Part shown: positions 1 to 7,502 of the stretch, in pieces
Layout of the letters: each line of letters starts with the position of its first letter
Position numbering within the stretch: position 1 is the stretch's first letter
The notes under the pieces: model-generated
The model's input: the letters and a program-made list of their open reading frames with translations, nothing else
Told to the model about the DNA's origin: nothing
Databases searched by the model: none
Made by a program: the position numbers and the translations under genes
Source: an uncultured Eubacteriales bacterium
Lineage (GTDB): Bacteria > Bacillota > Clostridia > Oscillospirales > Acutalibacteraceae
DNA: 36,178 nucleotides
NCBI GenBank assembly: GCA_900315195.1
Contig: OMYD01000008.1
Coordinates: 1-36,178 of the forward strand
Reading direction: 5' to 3'

Positions 1-98
1 GCGTCGGTCAGCACGATTTCGTAGCTGTTGCCGATGTGCGGCTTGCGCGAGGTATATGCAATCGCGGTAGTGATATAATACGGTTTTTTCTCACACAT
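1..98 (-). CDS. metG: methionyl-tRNA synthetase, N-terminal fragment
   Basis: The first 32 codons of a minus-strand gene that runs off the window. The peptide begins MCEKKPYYITTAIAYTSRKP and continues HIGNSYEIVL. This is the class I aminoacyl-tRNA synthetase N-terminus typical of MetRS, with HIGN as its HIGH signature, the ATP-binding motif of the Rossmann fold. The enzyme charges tRNA-Met in the cytoplasm. The ATG at 98-96 is preceded by GGAGGAC at 111-105. Only the extreme N-terminus is visible, so zinc-knuckle type and C-terminal domains cannot be judged. The gene lies downstream of spoVAE on the same strand but has its own near-consensus promoter. Confidence 0.88.
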   Translation of the reverse strand, partial: MCEKKPYYITTAIAYTSRKPHIGNSYEIVLTD

Positions 99-121
99 AA
101 TTTGTCCTCCTTGGGCTTGTT

Positions 122-165
122 CAGCCAAAATTTGCTTTATCTTATATTATAGCAAATTTTGGCTG
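122..165. promoter_or_regulatory. perfect 15-bp inverted repeat around the metG -10 box
   Basis: CAGCCAAAATTTGCT (122-136) and its exact reverse complement (151-165) flank 14 bases. One arm fills most of the promoter spacer. The other lies just downstream of the expected transcription start. Because one arm is upstream of the start site, the dyad cannot act as an RNA hairpin of this transcript. An operator for a dimeric or tetrameric repressor is the simplest reading. The regulator is unknown. Confidence 0.5.
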
Positions 166-174
166 TTATTTCAA
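146..174 (-). promoter_or_regulatory. sigma-A promoter of metG
   Basis: On the minus strand TTGAAA (174-169) and TATAAT (151-146) are separated by exactly 17 bases, ahead of the metG ribosome binding site. It overlaps a perfect dyad, listed separately. Confidence 0.75.
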
Positions 175-182
175 GCCCACAC

Positions 183-536
183 TTATTTATCACGCGATTT
201 TGCCACCAGTGAGGCGCAAAATGAGAAAAATATCGCTGCCGCAAGTCCCGCTGAAGCGATTTTTAAGCCGCCTGTCAGGATTCCCAGCGCGCCCTCCTCT
301 TTAAGTCCCTCGCGTACGCCCTGTGCCATAAGGCTTCCGAAGCCCGATATAGGCACCGCGGCGCCCTCCTGCGCTATGTCAAAAATAGGCTGATAAAGCC
401 CCAGCGCGCCCAGTATTACACCCGCCACAACAAAGCCCGTAAGGATTCGGGCAGGCGTCAGGGCGGTTTTATCGATGAGCAGCTGCCCTATTACGCAAAT
501 CAGGCCGCCGCCGATAAAAGCGTATAAAAATGCCAT
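183..536 (-). CDS. spoVAE: stage V sporulation protein AE (SpoVAE/SpoVAEB type)
   Basis: A 117-residue hydrophobic protein starting MAFLYAFIGGGLICVIGQLL, which matches the SpoVAEB family in length and pattern (GGLICVIGQLL near the N-terminus, AAVPISGFG in the middle, LTGGLKIASAGLAAAIFF near the C-terminus). About four membrane segments are visible. SpoVA proteins form the channel that moves Ca-dipicolinic acid into the forespore and out at germination. The start has AAAGGAG upstream. Usually spoVAC and spoVAD sit directly upstream; here the upstream neighbour is divergent, so the gene is detached from the rest of the spoVA set. No convincing sigma-G promoter was recognised. Confidence 0.87.
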   Translation of the reverse strand: MAFLYAFIGGGLICVIGQLLIDKTALTPARILTGFVVAGVILGALGLYQPIFDIAQEGAAVPISGFGSLMAQGVREGLKEEGALGILTGGLKIASAGLAAAIFFSFCASLVAKSRDK

Positions 537-641
537 GAAATCACTCCTTTTGTTTTATTTTTACCGATTTTTTTCAAAAAATCAGAAATGTGAAGAAAAG
601 CTGAATTTTTACAAAAAAACCTACCAAATCATTCAGGTTTA

Positions 642-650
642 TGCTACAAT
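642..650 (+). promoter_or_regulatory. extended -10 promoter for the Gld-like ABC operon
   Basis: TGC directly before TACAAT (645-650) forms an extended -10. The -35 region (TACCAA, 17 bases upstream) is poor. It is the best promoter candidate in the 150-base divergent spacer with spoVAE. Downstream, a small hairpin (TGCAGG 667-672, CCTGCA 680-685) abuts the AAAGGAG ribosome binding site and might modulate initiation. Confidence 0.45.
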
Positions 651-699
651 ATAAAAAGGTATAAAATGCAGGAGAAACACCTGCAAAGGAGTGACAATA

Positions 700-1644
700 A
701 TGATAGAGGTTAAAAACCTCACCAAGCGTTACGGCAAAATAACGGCGCTGGACAACATCAGCTTTACCGTTGATACGGGCGAAGTTCTGGGCTTTTTGGG
801 GCCGAACGGCGCGGGCAAGTCCACCACGATGAATATTATAACAGGCTACATTTCATCAAACGAGGGCACCGTTACCGTAGACGGTTCCGAGATTCTCGCC
901 GACCCTAAGAGAACCAAGCAAAAAATCGGCTATTTGCCTGAGATTCCGCCGCTGTATATGGATATGACGGTTCGCAAATACCTTGAGTTTATGTTTGACT
1001 TAAAGCGCGTTAAGCTCCCTAAAAAGGAGCATATTGACGAGATAATAAGGCTTGTGGGGCTCTCTGACCACGGTAAGCGGCTTATAAAAAACCTGTCTAA
1101 GGGCTACCGTCAGCGCGTGGGCTTTGCTCAGGCGCTGCTGGGCAATCCGCCCGTAATCATCCTTGACGAGCCTACTGTAGGCCTTGACCCGAGGCAGATC
1201 ATTGAAATCCGCAAGCTGATTAAAAGCCTGGGAAAAAAGCACACGGTTATTTTTTCGTCGCATGTTTTAAGCGAGATTTCAGCCGCCTGCGACCGCATTA
1301 TTATTATTTCCGAGGGTAAGATCATTGCCGACGCAAAGGCCGAAAAGCTGCATGAAGTCCTCAGCGACGAGCGCAGAATGACCCTGACGGCGGAGGGCAA
1401 GGCGTCTGATATCTCCGCTGAGCTAAACAAAATACCCGAGGTGCTGCGTGTTAAAAAGCAGGCGGCGCAGGGCAAGGCTAATGAATATTTAATCGACTAC
1501 AAATCGGGCGAGGATATCCGCCGCTCCGTTTTCAACGCTATGGTGCGCATAAACTGCCCGATTCTTGAAATGAAGTCGGGCGATGACAGCCTCGAGGAGC
1601 TGTATCTTAAACTTACCGAAAAATCGAAAGGGGGAGAGAGCTGA
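700..1644 (+). CDS. ABC transporter ATP-binding protein, GldA-like
   Basis: A 314-residue nucleotide-binding subunit that energises a membrane exporter. Visible motifs are Walker A GPNGAGKST (about residues 34-42), signature LSKGYRQ (132-138), Walker B VIILDEP (152-158) and H-loop SSHVLSE (His188). The last 90 residues form the extra C-terminal domain common in ABC-2 type ATPases. The GTG at 691 is in frame, but it is part of the AAAGGAG ribosome binding site, so the ATG at 700 is chosen. The stop overlaps the permease start (TGATG), implying coupled translation. With the following permease, GldG-like and DUF4340 genes it resembles the GldA/GldF/GldG set named in Bacteroidetes gliding motility. 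In Clostridia the substrate is unknown. Confidence 0.9.
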   Translation: MIEVKNLTKRYGKITALDNISFTVDTGEVLGFLGPNGAGKSTTMNIITGYISSNEGTVTVDGSEILADPKRTKQKIGYLPEIPPLYMDMTVRKYLEFMFDLKRVKLPKKEHIDEIIRLVGLSDHGKRLIKNLSKGYRQRVGFAQALLGNPPVIILDEPTVGLDPRQIIEIRKLIKSLGKKHTVIFSSHVLSEISAACDRIIIISEGKIIADAKAEKLHEVLSDERRMTLTAEGKASDISAELNKIPEVLRVKKQAAQGKANEYLIDYKSGEDIRRSVFNAMVRINCPILEMKSGDDSLEELYLKLTEKSKGGES

Positions 1645-2348
1645 TGAGCGCTGTTTACAAACGTGAGCTGTCGGGCTATTTCAACTCCGCGATTGCGTAT
1701 GTTGTATTGGCGGTTTACTTCTTCTTTTCGGGCTTTTTCTTCTATTTTTACTGCTTTATAGGCGACTCAACAAGCCTATCCTATGTTTTTGCCAATATGT
1801 TTTACATTGTAATGTTTATCATTCCCGTACTTACAATGAAAACCTTTTCCGAGGAAAAGAAGCAGAAAACCGACCAGGCGCTGCTCACATCGCCCACAAG
1901 CCTTATTGAGATCGTACTGGGCAAGTTCTTCGGGGCGCTTACCATTTACGCGCTGTGCTGCGGAATTTTCCTGATTTACGCTATAGTTATCTCAGTTTTT
2001 GCCAAACCCCAGTGGTCGGTTGTGCTTTGCACGCTTATAGGCATTTTCCTGCTGGGTGCGGCGCTTATCGCGATTAATATATTTATTTCATCGCTTACCG
2101 AGAGCATGGTAGTGGCGGCTGTTGTGGGCATGGGCGTAGGTCTTGTAATCGACACAATGGACTACTTTATCAGCATAATCCCGGTTAAGTGGATTTCATT
2201 TGTAATGGAAAAAATCAATTTCCTTGACTATTACAAGAACTTTACCTACGGTATTTTAAGTATCGTTGACGTTGTGTTTTACCTGAGCGCGGCGGGACTG
2301 TTTTTGTTCCTTACAACCCGCGTTCTTGAAAGACACCGCTGGAGCTGA
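1644..2348 (+). CDS. ABC-2 type permease, GldF-like
   Basis: A 234-residue polytopic membrane protein with about six membrane segments. It starts MSAVYKRELSGYFNSAIAYV, which fits the short amphipathic N-terminus before the first helix in ABC-2 permeases. The cytoplasmic stretch MKTFSEEKKQKTDQALLTSP matches the conserved loop of this permease family (TFSEEKxxGTxExLLTxP). It should form the channel for the upstream ATPase, whose stop codon overlaps its ATG by one base. The ribosome binding site GGGGGAGAGAG is strong. The substrate is unknown. Family membership is clear; the GldF label rests mainly on the neighbouring GldG-like and DUF4340 genes. Confidence 0.87.
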   Translation: MSAVYKRELSGYFNSAIAYVVLAVYFFFSGFFFYFYCFIGDSTSLSYVFANMFYIVMFIIPVLTMKTFSEEKKQKTDQALLTSPTSLIEIVLGKFFGALTIYALCCGIFLIYAIVISVFAKPQWSVVLCTLIGIFLLGAALIAINIFISSLTESMVVAAVVGMGVGLVIDTMDYFISIIPVKWISFVMEKINFLDYYKNFTYGILSIVDVVFYLSAAGLFLFLTTRVLERHRWS

Positions 2349-2358
2349 GGAGGGTATT

Positions 2359-3978
2359 ATGGCTAAGAAAAAAGATGTTACTCCTTCCGAAAAGGAACAG
2401 CTCACAATTAACGCGGAACTAAACGCAAGCGAAAAGAAAACCGATAAGAAAAACAGCGGAAAAAAGAAAGGCAAATTCAAAAAGGCAATGAGTTCACGCA
2501 AAACGCGCCACAGAATTCAGGCGATTTCAATATCAGCTATCGCTGTCGCGGTTGTTGTGCTTGTAAACGTAATCGCGGGACTGCTTGTTGACCGCTTCCC
2601 CGATTTAAAGGCGGACTTTACCTCGAACAAGGCGTTTGAGCTTAACGACGACACCGTTGAAATCATGAGCCACCTCAAAAAGGACGTCAGCTTCCATATT
2701 GTCGCCGACGAAAAGACATTCCTTGAGTCGGGCACATATTTTGTGCAGGCAAAGAACCTGCTCGATAAAATGGAGGCTAGGTCGGACGGCAAGTTTAAAT
2801 ATGACTTTGTCGACACGACCGAGGATCCGAATTTCGCGAAGAAATACGAGAATATCAACTGGAAAACAAAGGAGACCGTAGGCGTTATCGAGTGCGGCGA
2901 CCAGTACAAGGGGCTTGATATCAAAGACTGCTTTACCTACGACGAGAGCTACTACACTTACTATCAGGCGTACAACTGGACGGGCACCACAATCGAGCAG
3001 GCAATTGCCAAGGGCACCCTGTTTGTAACCAGCGACGAGCGCGTTATTGTTGACGTAATGACGGGCGAAGGCGAGGGCGGCTACAACTCTTCGACCGGCG
3101 AGGGCAACAGCGGCTATGACCAGCTTACAAAGCTCCTCTCCGACAACGCGTATCAGGTCAACGAGGTGTCGCTTTTGACGGGCGAGCTTGACAAGGACGC
3201 GCAGTTTGTGCTAATTTTCGCTCCTCAGGTAGACATCAGCGAGAACGCCGCCGAAAAGCTGCGCACATGGCTTGACAACGGCGGAAAAAAGGGAAAAACC
3301 CTTATTTATGTTCCTAACGCGACTCCGTATCTCAAGAATATGAGCACGCCAAACCTTGATGCGCTGTTAAAGGACTGGGGTATGGAACTCAACAAGGGCT
3401 TCGTTTTTGAAACAAACGACGACTACCGCTGGAACCCCAATTCGGTATATACCTTCCTGACCGATTACTGCGACAAGTATACCGAGAACCTCAAAAACGC
3501 CAATGTCCCTGTAGCCGCTAACTTCGCAACGGGTATAGAGATTACCGACGCAAACACGGCTCACGCGCTGCTAAACACCTCAAAGGGCGCGGGAATATAC
3601 CCCAACGACGCCGAAAAGGACTTCGATATCCGCAGTCATGTAAAGGGCGAGCCTATCGCGATTGCGGCCGAGGGCACAAAGGCGGGTTCAGACGCCTACT
3701 CAAACGTAGTTGTGTTCAGCTCAAGCTCGATGTTCAGCACCGAGATGATGAATTACTACAGCTTTAACAACGGCGCTTATTTCATGAACATCGTTAATAC
3801 AATCGCCGACAAGGACGACGAAACGGTAATTATCGAGGGCAGAACCCTGCAGACTCCTACACTGGGCAAGCCTACGGCAAGCACTACAAACGCTATACTG
3901 ATTATCTTTGTAATTGCCGTTCCCGCGCTTATTCTTATTACGGGAATTGTCCTTTGGGTTCGCAGGAGGAACAAGTGA
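2359..3978 (+). CDS. GldG-like ABC-transporter auxiliary membrane protein
   Basis: A 539-residue protein. A Lys/Glu-rich cytoplasmic N-terminus of about 50 residues (MAKKKDVTPSEKEQ...) is followed by a membrane anchor (ISISAIAVAVVVLVNVIAGL), a large extracytoplasmic region and a C-terminal membrane helix (AILIIFVIAVPALILITGIV) ending RRRNK. The outer region has the layout of the GldG family, with the motif DLKADFTSNKAFELNDDT after the first helix and a segment like TVEIMSHLKKDVSFHIVADE. The first in-frame ATG at 2326 overlaps the permease; the ATG at 2359 with GAGGAGG upstream is preferred. It overlaps the DUF4340 gene by one base (TGATG). It is thought to be a non-ATPase partner of the exporter; its biochemical role is not established. 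Confidence 0.83.
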   Translation: MAKKKDVTPSEKEQLTINAELNASEKKTDKKNSGKKKGKFKKAMSSRKTRHRIQAISISAIAVAVVVLVNVIAGLLVDRFPDLKADFTSNKAFELNDDTVEIMSHLKKDVSFHIVADEKTFLESGTYFVQAKNLLDKMEARSDGKFKYDFVDTTEDPNFAKKYENINWKTKETVGVIECGDQYKGLDIKDCFTYDESYYTYYQAYNWTGTTIEQAIAKGTLFVTSDERVIVDVMTGEGEGGYNSSTGEGNSGYDQLTKLLSDNAYQVNEVSLLTGELDKDAQFVLIFAPQVDISENAAEKLRTWLDNGGKKGKTLIYVPNATPYLKNMSTPNLDALLKDWGMELNKGFVFETNDDYRWNPNSVYTFLTDYCDKYTENLKNANVPVAANFATGIEITDANTAHALLNTSKGAGIYPNDAEKDFDIRSHVKGEPIAIAAEGTKAGSDAYSNVVVFSSSSMFSTEMMNYYSFNNGAYFMNIVNTIADKDDETVIIEGRTLQTPTLGKPTASTTNAILIIFVIAVPALILITGIVLWVRRRNK

Positions 3979-5486
3979 TGAATAAGAAAAAGGGCATTAT
4001 TATCGCCGCCGCTGTCGCGGTTGTTCTGGCGGCTGTTGTACTGGTTTTGGTTCTTGTTCCAAAGGGCGGAAAAAACGAAAGCGATAAGGCGACCTTTGAC
4101 GAGGGTATCAGCTTAACGAGGAGCGTTGACGCCGACGGAGTTCATCAGGCGGCTGTAAATCTCGATGAAAACGGTGAAATTGCCCACAACGGTCACGGTA
4201 CCCTTATGGAATACTACCCTGCCGATATAAAGAGTATCCATGCCGAAAACAAAAAGGGGACCTTTGATGTGGTTTCAAATACCCCCAACGGCAAGGCAAC
4301 GGTGTATACGATCAAGGGCTATGAGGAGTTTGACCTGCAGGCGGGCAGTCCCGATATGATCGCAAGCGCGGCGGCTAAGCTTGAGTTTGCGAAGGTAGCC
4401 TCGCTCGATAAAAGCAAGGAGAGCGATTACGGTTTTGACAAGCCGCGCTCGACCGTTACGGTGAATTACAGCGACAGCACAAGGGCGATTATCATTGTCG
4501 GCGACGACGCGCCTCAGCAGGCGGGCACATATATCAAATTCGGCACGGGCGATGCTGTGTATGTTGCAAGTACCGATACCGTCGCGGCGTTTGATTACGG
4601 CGTTACCGATTTGATCAGCCTTACAATAACCAAGGCGGGCGACAGCGCCGAAAACAATCAGGCAAGCTCAATCAAGCTGTCGGGCGGCGGATTTCCGAAG
4701 GATATTGAGCTTGTGCCGAATACAAACGATAATTATTCCGCGTCATATATGATGACAGCTCCCGAAAGCCGCTTTGCTAACGAGAGCGAAACCAGCCTTG
4801 TCGCGGGCGGAATCCGCGGATTGTACGCTCAGGCGGTTAAGGCGGTTAATCCATCGGACGCTCAGCTAAGGGAGTTTGGACTTTCAAAGCCGAACGCGCG
4901 GCTGTCTGCGGTTTATCCCGACACAACCATAGAGCTTATTGCCTCAAAACCCGACGGCGACGGAAACGTAAACCTTATGGTAAGCGGTAAAAAGGTTGTT
5001 TATCAAATTACTGCCGACAAGGCGGCTTGGGCAAAAACAAGCTTTGATAAGCTCTGCTACGAATACGCCCTGTGCCCGAAGATGGCTCAGCTTTCGGAAA
5101 TGTCGGTAGAAACAGGCGGCAAGACCTACGACTTTGAGCTTAAAACGCATGAGTCCTTAACCACCGACAAACAGGGCAGCGAGACTTCCTCAACCGTCAC
5201 CGTAGTAAAATACAACGGAAGGGAAATTGAGCTTGGGGATTTCACAGCTTTTTATGACGCGGCGTCGCTTATCGGCATGTCGGATGTTAAGAGTGAAAGC
5301 GGCAGCGGAAGCGAGGCGCTCAGGATTACCTACACCTTTGCCGACGGCTCGTCCGACAGTGTGGCTTTTGAAAGCTCGGGCGGTGCGTACACTGCAAAAG
5401 TCAACGGCAAGGCAATTGGACACAGCGCTAAAACAGATATTGCACACGCCCAAAAGGCGCTTTCCGAACTTGTGAAAAATATATGA
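3978..5486 (+). CDS. DUF4340-type exported subunit of the Gld-like ABC system
   Basis: 502 residues: a short MNKKKG head, one membrane anchor (IIIAAAVAVVLAAVVLVLVLV) and a large soluble extracytoplasmic part with repeated beta-rich modules. The segment ASAAAKLEFAKVASLDKSKES, then DYGFDKPRSTVTVNYSD, is typical of DUF4340, and a second copy of the pattern appears near DAQLREFGLSKPNARLSAVY. Two or more DUF4340-like modules in tandem are therefore likely. The start is chosen for CAGGAGG at 3963-3969. DUF4340 genes commonly follow gldG-like genes, which supports a shared complex on the outer face of the membrane. Function is unknown. Confidence 0.8.
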   Translation: MNKKKGIIIAAAVAVVLAAVVLVLVLVPKGGKNESDKATFDEGISLTRSVDADGVHQAAVNLDENGEIAHNGHGTLMEYYPADIKSIHAENKKGTFDVVSNTPNGKATVYTIKGYEEFDLQAGSPDMIASAAAKLEFAKVASLDKSKESDYGFDKPRSTVTVNYSDSTRAIIIVGDDAPQQAGTYIKFGTGDAVYVASTDTVAAFDYGVTDLISLTITKAGDSAENNQASSIKLSGGGFPKDIELVPNTNDNYSASYMMTAPESRFANESETSLVAGGIRGLYAQAVKAVNPSDAQLREFGLSKPNARLSAVYPDTTIELIASKPDGDGNVNLMVSGKKVVYQITADKAAWAKTSFDKLCYEYALCPKMAQLSEMSVETGGKTYDFELKTHESLTTDKQGSETSSTVTVVKYNGREIELGDFTAFYDAASLIGMSDVKSESGSGSEALRITYTFADGSSDSVAFESSGGAYTAKVNGKAIGHSAKTDIAHAQKALSELVKNI

Positions 5487-6733
5487 AACCAAACTTGTTT
5501 TTACGGATCTCAGCTTTGGCGCTTACCGTCGCAACGGCGGCAGGCTGCTCTATATTTAATGAAGTCAGCGGCACTGATTCCTCGCGCGCAAGCTCGCGCC
5601 CCGACGCGGCGGCGCTAGGCGCAAAATACAGCGGTTACGGCTTCAGGGCGCTTCAGACAATCGGGGAGCAGCGCCTGTACGACGCTATTGACTCGGCGGT
5701 TTGTAAAACGGAGAGCAAGGAATTTATTTCCGATATGCTTGACAACAAGGACAAAGCGGGAGAGGTGCTGGAGCTTTATAAGGACGACCACCCCGATGTG
5801 TTCTGGATCGACGAAACCGAGCCGTATTACTACGGCGATGACGGCAGCAATATGACCATACTGCTTAACTTTAAGCTGAGCGGCGATGAGCTGGATCGGG
5901 CTAAATCGGAGCTTGACGAAAAGGTTGAGGCGGCTTTGAAAGACGCTCCCAAACAGGCTTCCGACTATGAAAAAGAGCTTTACGCGCACGATTATATTAT
6001 CAAAAACTGCTCATATGACAAGGAGTCCGTGGAGCTGCATAAAAACGATACCGTCCGTGCCAACGAGCAGAACGCTTACGGCGCTCTGGTTGAGGGAAAA
6101 GCGGTTTGCGAGGGCTATACGCGCGCGTTCCAGCTGCTCTGCAATAAGCTCGGAGTAATCTGCTGGGTCGTTCAGGGGCAGGCTCAGGGCTTTGAAGGTC
6201 AGGAGAATACAAATCACATCTGGAACTGCGTTGAGCTCGACGGAAAGTGGTACCAGGTAGATGTTACATGGGATGATTGCGATGATTCCGAAAACACCGC
6301 GACGATTGACACGGATCAGCATATTTATTTTAACCTGACCACAGCCGAGCTTGAGAAGGACCATGTCATAGCCCCGAACTACAGCGAATACAGCGCGCCG
6401 GATATCTGGTACAACGGCTTTGTTCCTCAGTGCGACAGCACCGACTACTGCTATTTTACACTCAACGCGCTTGCGGTTGATTCGCTTGATTCGGACAAGT
6501 GCGCCGAATATCTGGCAAAAACCGCTGCGGGCGGCGCGGAATGCTGCAACTTTCTTATAGGTGAAAATTTGGATTTTGACAGCGCCTTCGATGAAATCGT
6601 TCAGGGGTACGCCTATGACTGGATGACAAAGGCAAACGAAATAAACGGCGGCAGCTATAAGCTCGGCACTGACTGCAAGCTGAGCTCAGGCAAAGACCGT
6701 CGGTTGGTTATAATGATTTTGGATTATGAATAA
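5483..6733 (+). CDS. lipoprotein with transglutaminase-like domain
   Basis: 416 residues. The N-terminus is a lipoprotein signal with lipobox ATAAGC (Cys22), so the protein should be anchored on the outer face of the membrane. The central region is transglutaminase-like: KAVCEGYTRAFQLLC (Cys209), TNHIWNCVELDGKWYQVDVTWDD (His245, Asp260), giving a complete Cys-His-Asp triad. Such bacterial domains act as proteases, amidases or cross-linking enzymes; the activity here cannot be told. The start overlaps the DUF4340 stop (ATGA) and has no good ribosome binding site of its own, so translation is probably coupled. That ties it to the Gld-like exporter. The C-terminal 130 residues were not assigned to a family. 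Confidence 0.82.
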   Translation: MKPNLFLRISALALTVATAAGCSIFNEVSGTDSSRASSRPDAAALGAKYSGYGFRALQTIGEQRLYDAIDSAVCKTESKEFISDMLDNKDKAGEVLELYKDDHPDVFWIDETEPYYYGDDGSNMTILLNFKLSGDELDRAKSELDEKVEAALKDAPKQASDYEKELYAHDYIIKNCSYDKESVELHKNDTVRANEQNAYGALVEGKAVCEGYTRAFQLLCNKLGVICWVVQGQAQGFEGQENTNHIWNCVELDGKWYQVDVTWDDCDDSENTATIDTDQHIYFNLTTAELEKDHVIAPNYSEYSAPDIWYNGFVPQCDSTDYCYFTLNALAVDSLDSDKCAEYLAKTAAGGAECCNFLIGENLDFDSAFDEIVQGYAYDWMTKANEINGGSYKLGTDCKLSSGKDRRLVIMILDYE

Positions 6734-6746
6734 GGAGAGTGGACAA

Positions 6747-7502
6747 ATGAAATACGACGTAAGGCAGCTTGAGCTGCTCTCAAACCTGGAAATAGCGGAC
6801 GGGATTTTTGATATGCGCCTTAAGTATATGCAGGACGATTTGCCCGTTGAGTGCGGACAGTTCGCGCATGTTTATGTTCCGGGAAAGTCGCTTCGCCGCC
6901 CGATTTCAGTATGCGACGCAAGCCAAAATGTGCTCAGGCTTGTGTACCAGGTTAAGGGCGAGGGCACAAAAATTATGTCAAAAATGCAGGCGGGCAGCGA
7001 TGTCGACGTGCTTGTTCCGCTCGGAAACGGCTTTAAGATCGAGCAGGACAGACGCTATTGCTTAATAGGCGGCGGAATAGGCGCTCCGCCCATGCTCTAC
7101 ACCGCAAAGCAGTGCGATAATCCGCTGATTATCACGGGCTTCAGAAACGAATCGCTCGTGATTTTGCAGGACGACTTTAAGTCAGTTGGCGAAACGCTGC
7201 TTTGTACCGACGACGGAAGCGCGGGCAGAAAGGGCTTTGTGACCGACCTTCTGCGTGAGAAAATTGACGAAATCGACGAGGTTTGCGCCTGCGGCCCCAC
7301 TCCTATGCTTAAAGCAGTGGCGGCGGTCTGCGCCGAGTTTAATAAGCCGTGTCAGATTTCGCTTGAGGAGCGCATGGGCTGCGGCGTGGGAGCCTGCCTT
7401 GTATGCGCCGTTAAGGTGCGCAAAAACGGAGAGGAAATTATGCAGCATGTCTGCAAAAACGGTCCTGTATTCAACGCTGAGGAGGTTGTGTTTAATGGCT
7501 GA
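6747..7502 (+). CDS. pyrK: dihydroorotate dehydrogenase B, electron transfer subunit
   Basis: 251 residues. PyrK passes electrons from dihydroorotate oxidation at PyrD through FAD and a [2Fe-2S] cluster to NAD+, in pyrimidine synthesis. Seen: the FAD-binding motif RRPISVCD (50-57), the glycine-rich nucleotide site LIGGGIGAPPM (106-116), the CGPTPML motif near the C-terminus, and four cluster cysteines, Cys212, 217, 220 and 236 (CGVGACLVC plus HVCKNGPVF). An in-frame ATG lies at 6726, but the ATG at 6747 has AAGGAGAGTGG ahead of it and matches family length. It follows the lipoprotein gene by 13 bases and overlaps pyrD by 8, so it is likely transcribed with the ABC operon. Confidence 0.94.
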   Translation: MKYDVRQLELLSNLEIADGIFDMRLKYMQDDLPVECGQFAHVYVPGKSLRRPISVCDASQNVLRLVYQVKGEGTKIMSKMQAGSDVDVLVPLGNGFKIEQDRRYCLIGGGIGAPPMLYTAKQCDNPLIITGFRNESLVILQDDFKSVGETLLCTDDGSAGRKGFVTDLLREKIDEIDEVCACGPTPMLKAVAAVCAEFNKPCQISLEERMGCGVGACLVCAVKVRKNGEEIMQHVCKNGPVFNAEEVVFNG

